Assembly (NCBI GenBank): GCA_030043815.1
Contig: JASHWX010000204.1
Location: 1 to 8,763 of the forward strand
DNA length: 8,763 bases
Source of the DNA: Candidatus Rhabdochlamydia sp.
GTDB taxonomy: Bacteria; Chlamydiota; Chlamydiia; Chlamydiales; Rhabdochlamydiaceae
Direction: 5' to 3'
Positions 1 through 8,763 of this stretch are shown in pieces. How positions within the stretch are numbered: the stretch's first letter is position 1; every line of letters starts with the position of its first letter. The notes below the pieces were generated by a model. The model searched no databases. It was not told the origin of the DNA and was given only the letters and a program-made list of their open reading frames with translations. The position numbers were made by a program, and so were the translations under genes.

Positions 1-2
1 TT

Positions 3-177
3 TATACTGCGACCGTTCAAAAAGAGTGAAAATGCCAAGGAGGCGCCGTGAATTTGAACCAGGCGAAGTCCGGCGCCGAAGCAGCTCAACTTGAACAAGT
101 TGAGCGATGCAGGCGGGTTCAAATTCACTGGCTGTCCGACGCTGGCAGATTCACTCTTTTTGAGCGGGAGTAGTATA
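3..177. repeat. Imperfect palindromic repeat element, complete left copy
   Basis: About 175 bp that folds back on itself. The outer ends form imperfect terminal inverted repeats (3-30 against 150-177). Within them 17-30 pairs exactly with 150-163, 48-60 pairs exactly with 116-128, and a tight hairpin at 84-105 sits at the centre. The left arm holds an extra small inverted repeat of 7 bp (42-48 with 71-77) that the right arm lacks, so the two halves have diverged. No open reading frame of note lies inside. The right half (84-180) recurs inverted at 8667-8763 with 94 of 97 positions identical. It lies downstream of ftsH. It could be a non-autonomous MITE, a REP/ERIC-like intergenic repeat or an RNA-level 3'-end structure. 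There is no U-run after the hairpin, so it is not a classic intrinsic terminator. Confidence 0.85.
84..105. other. Core hairpin of the palindromic element (left copy)
   Basis: Two perfect 10-base arms (84-93 GCTCAACTTG and 96-105 CAAGTTGAGC) are separated by only two bases, AA. As DNA this could extrude as a cruciform. As RNA the two-base gap would force a slightly larger loop. The same 22 bases close the window at 8742-8763, read from the other strand. It is the most symmetrical part of the repeat and lies at its centre. Confidence 0.8.
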
Positions 178-181
178 TAAT

Positions 182-213
182 CTTTGCGTCTTGGCGACTT
201 GGCGTCTTTGCGT
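182..213. repeat. Four tandem octamers of the CTTTGCGT/CTTGGCGT type
   Basis: Reading the plus strand, four adjacent 8-mers occur: CTTTGCGT (182-189), CTTGGCGA (190-197), CTTGGCGT (198-205) and CTTTGCGT (206-213). The outer two are identical and the inner two differ from each other at one position. On the minus strand this reads as ACGCAAAG/ACGCCAAG-type units. From memory, similar octamer runs occur between genes in many unrelated bacteria; I could not check this by search. The run lies between the palindromic element and the ftsH 3' end. No function is evident. Confidence 0.7.
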
Positions 214-245
214 TTGGATCTGATCCCTTCGAGAATCTTATAAAT

Positions 246-271
246 CACTAAACCTGCCACTAAACTTGCCA

Positions 272-281
<10 letters not shown>
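246..281 (-). repeat. Triple 12-bp repeat across the ftsH stop codon
   Basis: Three consecutive 12-bp units occur on the plus strand: CACTAAACCTGC (246-257), CACTAAACTTGC (258-269) and CACTAAATCTGC (270-281). They differ only at the two positions after CTAAA. Because 12 is a multiple of three, each unit keeps the ftsH frame and each carries a TAG stop (minus strand at 272-274, 260-262 and 248-250). The gene therefore has two in-frame back-up stops, and a TGA follows the last one. Unit duplication by replication slippage is the simple explanation. Confidence 0.8.
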
Positions 282-3016
<2,735 letters not shown>

Positions 3017-3112
3017 AGTATTTTCAATTCGTTAAAGGGCTAGATGATAAATTAAACCACTTGGCGTCGATTAAAGTAAAGGGGCATTCACTGCCGACAC
3101 CTATTTTCTTTC

Positions 3113-3141
3113 ATCATACCAAAGAAAGATTAATTTGTCTT
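3113..3141 (-). promoter_or_regulatory. Probable sigma70-type promoter of ftsH
   Basis: On the minus strand, AAGACA (3136-3141) and TATGAT (3113-3118) are separated by exactly 17 bases. They match the -35 and -10 consensus at 4 of 6 and 5 of 6 positions. The flanking sequence towards tilS is very A+T-rich. Transcription would begin near 3106, leaving a leader of about 90 bases. A small inverted repeat (GGCA/TGCC, 3083-3095) lies early in that leader. A weaker second candidate, TTTACT-18-TTTAAT, lies closer to the gene (about 3049-3078). I see no intrinsic terminator between tilS and this site, so read-through from tilS is also possible. Confidence 0.6.
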
Positions 3142-3163
3142 ATTATTTATTAAAAATGATGAT

Positions 3164-4120
3164 TTAAATATATAAACTAGAAGGTTTAAAATTAATTAAA
3201 ATCAAACCTTTTTCAATCCGGGCTTCCCCTTTTCCAGCCGCAAATCTTTTTTTTTCTTCCCTTCCAATGGCATTGATCATTCTTTCGATGATTTGATGGG
3301 AAAATGAAATTTTTTCCCGCTTGAACCAGTCTTTCAATAAAAAGCGGACCTGCACCCTGGGAAGGGGCAGAAAGGGACTAAGGTCAAGGCTTGAATTTTT
3401 TGCGGTAGCTAAAATGGGTGCGTTGAGTTGGTGGAAATATTCTTTAATTTCTTTGGACTCCTCTCCTAAACGACAGAGGTTGGAAGCGATTTCTTTACCG
3501 AATGAAGCGGCCAGCCCGGGGAGGATGCCTTCCCGCATTTTTCCCCGCAAGTTATGGCTGCCTACATTCGTCGGATCGACAAAATAGCTTAAATTCTTTT
3601 GTTCTAACCATTTTAGAATTTTTTTCTTAGGCGAATTCAACAAAGGGCGCCAGATGCGCATCCCCTGCACCTCTGTATCCAAGGCCAGCCCTCCCAATGA
3701 AAAAACGCAAGCACCTTCAAACAGCCTTTTTAAGACGATCTCCGCTTGGTCGTCGGCGTGATGGCCCAAGACAAGCGCCTGACAGTCCAATTGGGTGTAT
3801 ACTTCCGAAAAGAACCGCAGCCGATGCTCTCTCGCTTGGCCCTCTGCATTACCCGGCGAGAAATCTTCCGAAGAGAGCCTTCGGAAGTGGGCTGTGATTC
3901 CTAGCGATTTAGCCTCTTGTTTGATCGCTTCTGCCTCCTCTTTGCTCTCTTCCCTCCAACCGTGATCGACATGGGCGATGTGCAGCCGCAGCCCGCAGGC
4001 GAGAAGCAGCGTCAGCAATGCTTTGGAGTCGGGTCCGCCTGAGTATCCGAGCAGCACAGGTTTATCGGGGATGAGCCGCGTTTCTAGAAAACTTTTCACT
4101 TCATGTAACATGCTGTACAT
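3164..4120 (-). CDS. tilS: TilS, tRNA(Ile)-lysidine synthase
   Basis: This enzyme joins lysine to C34 of the CAU-anticodon tRNA(Ile) using ATP, so that it reads AUA rather than AUG. It is cytosolic and normally essential. Counting from the chosen start (318 residues), the N-type ATP-pyrophosphatase loop SGGPDS lies at 27-32. Further family motifs are HVDHGWR-like (50-56), GHHADDQAE (119-127) and DPTN followed by an arginine-rich stretch (182-196). The C-terminal part is short compared with the roughly 430-residue E. coli enzyme, as in chlamydial TilS. I chose ATG at 4118-4120 because AGGAG lies 4 bases upstream. A longer frame opens at 4162 with 14 extra residues, but it has no comparable ribosome site and would overlap the divergent lptF start. 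It lies upstream of ftsH in the same direction, 147 bp away. Confidence 0.95.
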   Translation of the reverse strand: MYSMLHEVKSFLETRLIPDKPVLLGYSGGPDSKALLTLLLACGLRLHIAHVDHGWREESKEEAEAIKQEAKSLGITAHFRRLSSEDFSPGNAEGQAREHRLRFFSEVYTQLDCQALVLGHHADDQAEIVLKRLFEGACVFSLGGLALDTEVQGMRIWRPLLNSPKKKILKWLEQKNLSYFVDPTNVGSHNLRGKMREGILPGLAASFGKEIASNLCRLGEESKEIKEYFHQLNAPILATAKNSSLDLSPFLPLPRVQVRFLLKDWFKREKISFSHQIIERMINAIGREEKKRFAAGKGEARIEKGLILINFKPSSLYI

Positions 4121-4142
4121 TTTACTCCTTTTCTCATAAAAT
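4114..4142 (+). promoter_or_regulatory. Candidate promoter of the lptF operon
   Basis: On the plus strand TGTACA (4114-4119), 17 bases and TAAAAT (4137-4142) match the -35 and -10 consensus at 4 of 6 and 5 of 6 positions. Initiation would fall near 4149, almost at the ATG codons 4146 and 4152. If real, the transcript would be leaderless or nearly so, which fits the lack of any Shine-Dalgarno match before lptF. The -35 overlaps the tilS start codon. The evidence is pattern only, and a promoter inside tilS is an alternative. Confidence 0.3.
4125..4132 (-). promoter_or_regulatory. Ribosome binding site that fixes the tilS start
   Basis: On the minus strand the bases read AAAAGGAG, ending 4 bases before the ATG at 4118-4120. 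This is the strongest Shine-Dalgarno match near the gene. It favours this ATG over the upstream ATG at 4160-4162 and over the next in-frame ATG at 4109-4111, for which the spacing would be about 13 bases. Confidence 0.7.
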
Positions 4143-4145
4143 TGC

Positions 4146-5258
4146 ATGCATATGAACCGCATTCCTATCCTCTGGCGCTATCTTTTGCGCGGCTATTTTC
4201 AAGTTTTTCTCCTCTCTGTCAGCGCCTTCATCAGCGTCCTCATCGTCCTCCGCTTTTCTGAAATTGCCCGCTTCATCACTTCCGGGGCGCCCACCCTTAA
4301 GATTTTAGCTTTTGCCCTCTTTCAAATCCCCTATATTCTTCCCATCGCCATCCCCATTTCATGCGTCATCGCCGCGATGCTTCTCTTTCAGCGCTTAAGC
4401 CATACCCATGAGCTCACTGCATTTCGAACGTGCGGGATCGGCCTGAAACCCATTGCAACACCTCTTCTCTTTGCAGGCTTCTTCCTCACACTTGTCAACT
4501 TTACTATCGCCAGTGAAATCTCGCCGCGCTGCCGTTCAGCCTCAAAAGCCTTGATCTATGAAATGGCGACGGTCAATCCCCTCTTTTTGCTTCAAAAAGA
4601 AAGCCTGATCAAATTGAAGAACGCCTACTATCATATCGGGGTCTTAAAAGCTAACCGCTATGCCGAAGATGTCCTGCTCGTCGCGAAGAACAACTCCAAT
4701 GGGCGCCTCACGCTCATGTCGGCAAAAGAGCTGTCTCTCAAAGGCGATATGCTTAAAGGCGAACATGTGGCATTCATCTCGAGCGTCGATCCCAAAAAAG
4801 AGCAGGGGTTTGACCATCTTGTCATTGAGAACCAAAAAGAGATGAACACGAAGGCGGCCAATATGACCCAATTCATCCAAACCGTCGACTGGACAGCCAG
4901 TTATGAAAATCTGCCCATACGCCTCATCCTCGCCCGCGACATGGCCGCGAAAAAAAATCAATTCTCTTTAAGTAAGAGTGCCCAAGTGGAAATTTCAAGG
5001 CGCGTCTCAATCTCGCTTGCAGCTTTCACCTTCACACTGATCGGCCTTACCTTCGGCATGCAGATCAGCCGCAACCGGTCGAAAAAAGGAATTGTCTATG
5101 CGATTGCCCTGTCGGCGCTCTTTCTTGTCTGCTTCATTTCTGCAAAATCCTTGCGCCATAATGCCATGCTCTCGATTGCAACCTACCTGCTTCCCCATCC
5201 CGTGATCATTCTTCTGTGTTTAAGGTTTCTAAAATCGGTCCGCGAGGGGGTTGAATGA
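4146..5258 (+). CDS. lptF: LptF-like permease of the LPS export ABC transporter
   Basis: YjgP/YjgQ-family membrane subunit. With LptG and the ATPase LptB it extracts LPS from the inner membrane and passes it to LptC/LptA. The 370 residues show the family layout: three membrane helices (about 17-37, 56-81, 103-122), an extracytoplasmic beta-rich domain (about 124-280) and three more helices (about 285-305, 314-335, 343-362). Between helices 2 and 3 lies the family's cytoplasmic coupling segment (THELTAFRTCGIG, 87-99), with the conserved E-L-x-A-x-R-x-x-G pattern. The start may be ATG 4146 or ATG 4152 (third residue); neither has a ribosome site. It is divergent from tilS and overlaps lptG by 4 bp. 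Calling it LptF rather than LptG rests on gene order, since the two paralogues are similar. No LptB gene is in the window. Confidence 0.9.
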   Translation: MHMNRIPILWRYLLRGYFQVFLLSVSAFISVLIVLRFSEIARFITSGAPTLKILAFALFQIPYILPIAIPISCVIAAMLLFQRLSHTHELTAFRTCGIGLKPIATPLLFAGFFLTLVNFTIASEISPRCRSASKALIYEMATVNPLFLLQKESLIKLKNAYYHIGVLKANRYAEDVLLVAKNNSNGRLTLMSAKELSLKGDMLKGEHVAFISSVDPKKEQGFDHLVIENQKEMNTKAANMTQFIQTVDWTASYENLPIRLILARDMAAKKNQFSLSKSAQVEISRRVSISLAAFTFTLIGLTFGMQISRNRSKKGIVYAIALSALFLVCFISAKSLRHNAMLSIATYLLPHPVIILLCLRFLKSVREGVE

Positions 5259-6340
5259 TCCTGAAAACTCTTTGGGAGCGCTACCTATTCCGCGAACTGC
5301 TAAAAGTCTTTTTCCTCTTTTTAGGCTGTTTCTTTTTTCTCTACGGCCTGATCGACTATTCCCTGCACATGCAGGATTTCATCGCCGACAAAAAGATCCA
5401 ACTCTCCCATATCGTCATTTATTATCTCTTTCAATTCATCAAGCGCGCCGATCTGCTTTTACCCCTTGCTATCCTCATCGCGACATTGAAAGTCCTCTTT
5501 TCCATGAGCGCGCGCGGGGAATTGATCGCCCTCCAAGCCGCAGGATTATCCGCAAAAAAAATCCTACGCCCCTTTTTCTTCCTCGGCGTCCTTTGCGCCC
5601 TATTCAATTTCGTCAGTACAGAATTCCTCATGCCCGCCAGCCTCAACCATCTCGATCACTTCCGGGAACAGCATTTCAAGCACTCTTATCGCGGCCATCG
5701 CAAAGAACCCATCCATGTACTTCCCTTGAAGGACCGCTCCAAGATCATCTATCAGACCGAAGATAAAGAGAAAAAACTTTTCCTCGACGTCTTTTGGGTC
5801 TGTTCAACAGATGAGATGTGGCGGATGCAATCGCTATCGACCGATCCCTTAAATCCCATCGGGACCTATGTCGATCATCTCAAACGCAACGCCGATGGCA
5901 ATTTTGAAAAAGCGGAGTCCTTCGATCAATACCGCTTTGCTAAATTCCGGTGGCAGCCCGACCCCACAGGCAAAGGGTATATCCCTCTCGAAAACCGCAA
6001 ACTCAGCGAACTCCTCCGTCTCCTCGTGCAAAAAACAAAGACCACAGCCTATGAATATCCCCAAGTCCTCACCCACTTCCTGTTCAAATTGACAATGCCT
6101 TGGCTTGCTCTGCTCGTCGTCGTAGCCGGAGCGCCATTCTGCCTTCGCTATTCGAGGAATCTCCCTATCTTCTTCACCTATGCGATCGCCCTTTTTGGAT
6201 TCGTGGCGTTTTTTGCAATGATGGACGCTGTCGTCATTTTAGGTGAAAATCTCGTTCTTTCCCCTTACCTTGCCATTCTCCTCCCCTTCCTCATTTGCTT
6301 AGCGGCGTTTGGCATTAAATACAGAAAAACAGTCGCATGA
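5255..6340 (+). CDS. lptG: LptG-like permease of the LPS export ABC transporter
   Basis: Second YjgP/YjgQ-family subunit, expected to pair with the preceding protein in an LptB2FG complex. The 361 residues contain helices at about 15-36, 57-83 and 104-124, an extracytoplasmic domain at about 125-270, and helices at about 273-294, 304-330 and 335-354. The coupling segment ARGELIALQAAGLS (86-99) resembles that of E. coli LptG, with a conserved glutamate and small residues. The start ATG overlaps the lptF stop (ATGA, 5255-5258). A purine-rich GAGGGGG (5244-5250) 4 bases upstream serves as ribosome site, so translation may be coupled or independent. The gene overlaps the next one by 4 bp in the same way, indicating one operon. 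The extracytoplasmic domain is rich in charged and aromatic residues, more than its LptF partner. Confidence 0.9.
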   Translation: MILKTLWERYLFRELLKVFFLFLGCFFFLYGLIDYSLHMQDFIADKKIQLSHIVIYYLFQFIKRADLLLPLAILIATLKVLFSMSARGELIALQAAGLSAKKILRPFFFLGVLCALFNFVSTEFLMPASLNHLDHFREQHFKHSYRGHRKEPIHVLPLKDRSKIIYQTEDKEKKLFLDVFWVCSTDEMWRMQSLSTDPLNPIGTYVDHLKRNADGNFEKAESFDQYRFAKFRWQPDPTGKGYIPLENRKLSELLRLLVQKTKTTAYEYPQVLTHFLFKLTMPWLALLVVVAGAPFCLRYSRNLPIFFTYAIALFGFVAFFAMMDAVVILGENLVLSPYLAILLPFLICLAAFGIKYRKTVA

Positions 6341-7095
6341 AAATGAATATGCAAGAAAAAAAATCCTGGAATCTCAAAGTTCTCTTTCTCTGCCACATCA
6401 TCGCAGCCCTTCTCTTTGCGAGCCTCTTTTGGCCCTTTACGAGAACTTATTGGGAAGTCATCGATGTCGCCTTCTTTAAGTTCATCAATTCCACCCTGCG
6501 AGACCGGCCCATCTGGCAGCTCTTCTGGGCGCTTGCCAATCACAAGCTTGCCGATTGGTTCGAAGATCTTTGCGTCCTTTGCTTCTTCATCACCTACGTC
6601 AAGCAAGCCGCGCCCGAATTGCGCAAACGCAAAATCGCCGAACTGATCTTCATCGTCGTCTACATCGCCGCCATCATCTACTTCATCAACCGGATGCTTT
6701 TCCGCGAACACTTAAGCATCCCCCGATTAAGCCCCACCCTCGTCGTCGACGACAGCGTCCGCCTCTCCGAAGAAATCCCCTGGATGTCGATCAAAGACGA
6801 CTCTTCGAAAAGCTTCCCCGGAGATCACGGCACCACAGCCCTGCTCTTCGCCGCCAGTTTCTCTTATCTTGCCGGCTGGCGCCTCGGCATCCTCGCTACC
6901 CTCTACGCCGCCTTCCTCTGCATGCCCCGCCTCATCACAGGCGCGCATTGGTTCTCCGACGTCATCGTCGGCAGCGGCACCATCACCATCGTCTTCTTGA
7001 GCTGGGCCTTCTGCTCCCCGCTCTTCACTCGATTCACCGATGCCCTCGTGCGCTTTTTCAACCGGCTTGCCACCTTATCGATTTCTAACCACTAG
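6337..7095 (+). CDS. PAP2-family membrane phosphatase with variant motifs
   Basis: A 252-residue polytopic protein with probable helices at about 13-33, 73-87, 101-117, 166-181, 182-197 and 209-228. The phosphatidic acid phosphatase type 2 signature is recognisable but altered. Motif 1 (K-x6-RP) appears as R123-x6-R130-L, motif 2 (PSGH) as PGDH (161-164, in SFPGDHGT), and motif 3 as R198-x5-H204-x3-D208. The two catalytic histidines, H164 and H204, are kept. Members of this family remove or transfer phosphate on lipids such as undecaprenyl pyrophosphate, phosphatidate or lipid A. It overlaps lptG by 4 bp (ATGA), so it is probably co-translated with the LPS exporter. A lipid A phosphatase or phosphotransferase role, or undecaprenyl pyrophosphate recycling, is inferred from this context only. 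Other in-frame ATGs at 6343 and 6349 are possible starts. Codon third positions are strongly C-rich from about 6600 on. Confidence 0.85.
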   Translation: MKMNMQEKKSWNLKVLFLCHIIAALLFASLFWPFTRTYWEVIDVAFFKFINSTLRDRPIWQLFWALANHKLADWFEDLCVLCFFITYVKQAAPELRKRKIAELIFIVVYIAAIIYFINRMLFREHLSIPRLSPTLVVDDSVRLSEEIPWMSIKDDSSKSFPGDHGTTALLFAASFSYLAGWRLGILATLYAAFLCMPRLITGAHWFSDVIVGSGTITIVFLSWAFCSPLFTRFTDALVRFFNRLATLSISNH

Positions 7096-7142
7096 AAGAT
7101 TTTTCCAACCCGTGATACACTTCGCCTTCAAAATGAGGCCAT

Positions 7143-8669
7143 ATGCCATCTGCTTACCAAAAATTGCACAGTCTCTCAAAAAGCGCGACCTTGCTGAATG
7201 CCGTTCATTACTTGCTCGATTGGGACCAAGAGACCTATATGCCCAAAGATGCCATCGAGAGCCGCTCTCTTCAGATCGAAATGATTGCCAGCCTTGTGCA
7301 TAAGCAAAAGACGAGCAAGGCCTTTTCCAAAGCACTCAATGCCCTCATCGACATTGAGACAGGCGAGATCAAGGACGAACGCCTTTCTGCAGCCCAGCTT
7401 GCCGCTTTGCGCGAATGGCGCCGCGATTATTTGCGCGCAGCCAAGCTTTCGAACGCATTCGTCAAGTTATTTGCCAAAACGACCTCTTCTGCATCGCACG
7501 TCTGGAAAACGGCTCGCGATCACAACGATTTCAAAGCCTTTAAACCGCATCTTGAAAAGGTCGTCTCTTTGTGCCGCAAAAAAGCAGACATCCTCGGGTA
7601 CACAGAGCATCCTTACGACGCTCTGCTCGATCTCTATGAGCCGGATGCTAAAACCTCGATGCTCATTCCCCTCTTCAGCAATCTCAAGCATGCATTGACC
7701 GCTCTCATTAAGGAGATTTCCGAAAAGCCTCCGATTGCCGATGAATTTCTCTATCGCCACTGTCCTACGCAGCAACAACTCGCTTTCGCCCATACAATCC
7801 TCCATCGGATGGGATTTGAGCCCTCCTCTTCCCGACTCGATACTTCTGCGCATCCTTTCTGTACGGGCATGCATCCCAAAGACACGCGGATGACGACGCG
7901 CATTCATCCCGACAACTTGATGGCAAATATCGGCGCTGTCATGCACGAGGGCGGCCATGGACTCTATAATGCCGATTTGCCTGTCGAACAATATGGATCG
8001 CCGCTCGGCGAGCAAGTCTCGCTTGGCATCGACGAGAGCCAATCGCGCTGGTGGGAAACCCTGATCGGACAAAGCTATTGCTTATGGCAGTATTTTTTTC
8101 CTCTTTTGCAAAAAGAATTTCCCGAGCAGTTCGGCAATGTCAGCCTTGATGACTTTTATCGAGCCGTCAACATTGTCAAGCCGGGCTTTATCCGCATAGA
8201 AGCAGATGAGGTCACCTACAACCTTCACATCATCGTCCGTTTCGAGCTTGAAAAAGCGTTGATCGAAGGCACCCTAAAGGTCAAGGACATCCCCGACGCC
8301 TGGAATGAAAAAATGCGGGAATACTTAGGCATCAGTCCCAAGTTCGATGGACAAGGATGCCTTCAAGATATCCATTGGTCTCTTGGTTCCTTTGGGTATT
8401 TTCCCACTTATACTCTCGGAAATCTCTACTCAGTGCAATTCTTCAACATCTTTGAAAGCGCCCATCCAAACTGGAAGAATCAAGTCGCTCAAGGATCACT
8501 GGGTTTCATCCGTGAGTGGCTAAAGGACAATATTCATCAATTTGGAAGGCAATACCCACCGCCTAAACTGTGCGAAAAGGTCACTGGAAAGCCCTTAAGC
8601 CATGAACCTTTTGTCAAATATCTGAATAAGAAATACCGGACTCTTTACCATCTGACTCCCACCCTATAA
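7143..8669 (+). CDS. M32-family metallocarboxypeptidase (carboxypeptidase Taq type)
   Basis: Zinc carboxypeptidase that removes C-terminal residues from peptides in the cytosol. The 508 residues match the usual family length of about 500. Family motifs appear in order: HPF (237-239), DTR (247-249), HEGGH (268-272; H268 and H272 zinc ligands, E269 catalytic), DESQS (297-301; E298 probable third zinc ligand), RIEADEVTYNLH (351-362) and QDIHW (408-412). The family usually reads HESQS, so D297 replaces a conserved histidine; the ligand itself is kept. No signal peptide is seen. The start ATG has a weak GAGG (7135-7138) 4 bases upstream. The gene follows the PAP2 gene by 47 bp with no clear promoter or terminator between, so it may be the last gene of the lptF operon, though its function is unrelated. 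The stop codon abuts the right copy of the palindromic repeat. Confidence 0.95.
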   Translation: MPSAYQKLHSLSKSATLLNAVHYLLDWDQETYMPKDAIESRSLQIEMIASLVHKQKTSKAFSKALNALIDIETGEIKDERLSAAQLAALREWRRDYLRAAKLSNAFVKLFAKTTSSASHVWKTARDHNDFKAFKPHLEKVVSLCRKKADILGYTEHPYDALLDLYEPDAKTSMLIPLFSNLKHALTALIKEISEKPPIADEFLYRHCPTQQQLAFAHTILHRMGFEPSSSRLDTSAHPFCTGMHPKDTRMTTRIHPDNLMANIGAVMHEGGHGLYNADLPVEQYGSPLGEQVSLGIDESQSRWWETLIGQSYCLWQYFFPLLQKEFPEQFGNVSLDDFYRAVNIVKPGFIRIEADEVTYNLHIIVRFELEKALIEGTLKVKDIPDAWNEKMREYLGISPKFDGQGCLQDIHWSLGSFGYFPTYTLGNLYSVQFFNIFESAHPNWKNQVAQGSLGFIREWLKDNIHQFGRQYPPPKLCEKVTGKPLSHEPFVKYLNKKYRTLYHLTPTL

Positions 8670-8763
8670 TATACTGCTCCCGCTCAAAAAGTGTGAATCT
8701 GCCAGCGTCGGACAGCCAGTGAATTTGAACCCGCCTGCATCGCTCAACTTGTTCAAGTTGAGC
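8667..8763. repeat. Inverted, truncated second copy of the palindromic element
   Basis: The reverse complement of 84-180 matches here over 97 bases with three differences (at 8668, 8676 and 8692). The outer end reads TATACTGC (8670-8677), as does the far end of the left copy (3-10). Over 28 bases these two termini agree at 24 positions, which supports them as terminal inverted repeats of one element. The copy begins at the stop codon of the carboxypeptidase gene and is cut by the window end exactly after the 22-base core hairpin (8742-8763), so the other half is missing. Confidence 0.85.

Noticed and set aside
84..105. Intrinsic (rho-independent) terminator for ftsH
   Set aside because: The hairpin is followed by mixed sequence and not by a run of U in the ftsH direction; a role in 3'-end formation is possible but not of this type.
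3059..3068. ACTTGGCGTC in the ftsH leader, identical to 197-206 in the octamer run
   Set aside because: A single 10-base match without neighbouring octamers; it can easily arise by chance.
6555..7088. 177-residue plus-strand frame overlapping the PAP2 gene
   Set aside because: The translation is an Arg/His/Pro-rich shadow caused by the C-rich codons of the true frame.
7467..8072. 201-residue minus-strand open frame inside the carboxypeptidase gene
   Set aside because: It is antisense to the catalytic core of a clear M32 gene and resembles no protein family that I recognise.
8665..8670. Perfect TATAAT at the edge of the right repeat copy, and the same hexamer at 176-181 by the left copy, as outward or inward promoters
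   Set aside because: No -35-like hexamer at a suitable distance in either case; the hexamers arise from the A+T-rich element borders and the stop codon region.

Overview
The window looks like a stretch of core chromosome from a bacterium of the phylum Chlamydiota, probably an environmental ('Chlamydia-like') lineage. Two things point there. First, the FtsH protein is 914 residues with a very long extracytoplasmic domain; chlamydial FtsH is about this size, against roughly 650 residues in most bacteria. Second, the order ftsH - tilS - (divergent) lptF - lptG matches the order I recall for Chlamydia trachomatis (CT841-CT840-CT839-CT838). By eye the base composition is near half G+C, which is higher than in pathogenic Chlamydia. 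I cannot name a genus.

Layout. Positions 1-271 hold no gene. They contain a 175-bp imperfect palindromic repeat, a run of four related octamers, and a triple 12-bp repeat that runs into the ftsH stop codon. On the minus strand follow ftsH (272-3016) and, upstream of it, tilS (3164-4120), with a good sigma70-type promoter for ftsH in the 147-bp gap between them. A divergent start region of only about 25 bp separates tilS from a plus-strand operon: lptF (4146-5258), lptG (5255-6340), a PAP2-family membrane phosphatase (6337-7095) and an M32 carboxypeptidase (7143-8669). The first three genes overlap by 4 bp at each junction. The window ends inside a second, inverted copy of the palindromic repeat.

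How the genes fit together. LptF and LptG are the membrane subunits of the LPS-exporting ABC transporter. The overlapping PAP2 gene suggests a lipid-phosphate step linked to envelope lipid export or recycling. FtsH is a membrane protease that, in E. coli, also controls LPS synthesis enzymes. TilS modifies the tRNA that reads AUA, and the M32 peptidase trims peptides in the cytosol. These are housekeeping genes, and I see no defence, mobile or secondary-metabolism system.

The least ordinary material is in the non-coding ends. A palindromic, MITE-like or processing-signal-like element lies just past the 3' end of both outermost genes, in the same orientation relative to transcription each time. 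Both window edges falling in copies of one repeat suggests that this is a whole contig broken at repeats in a draft assembly.
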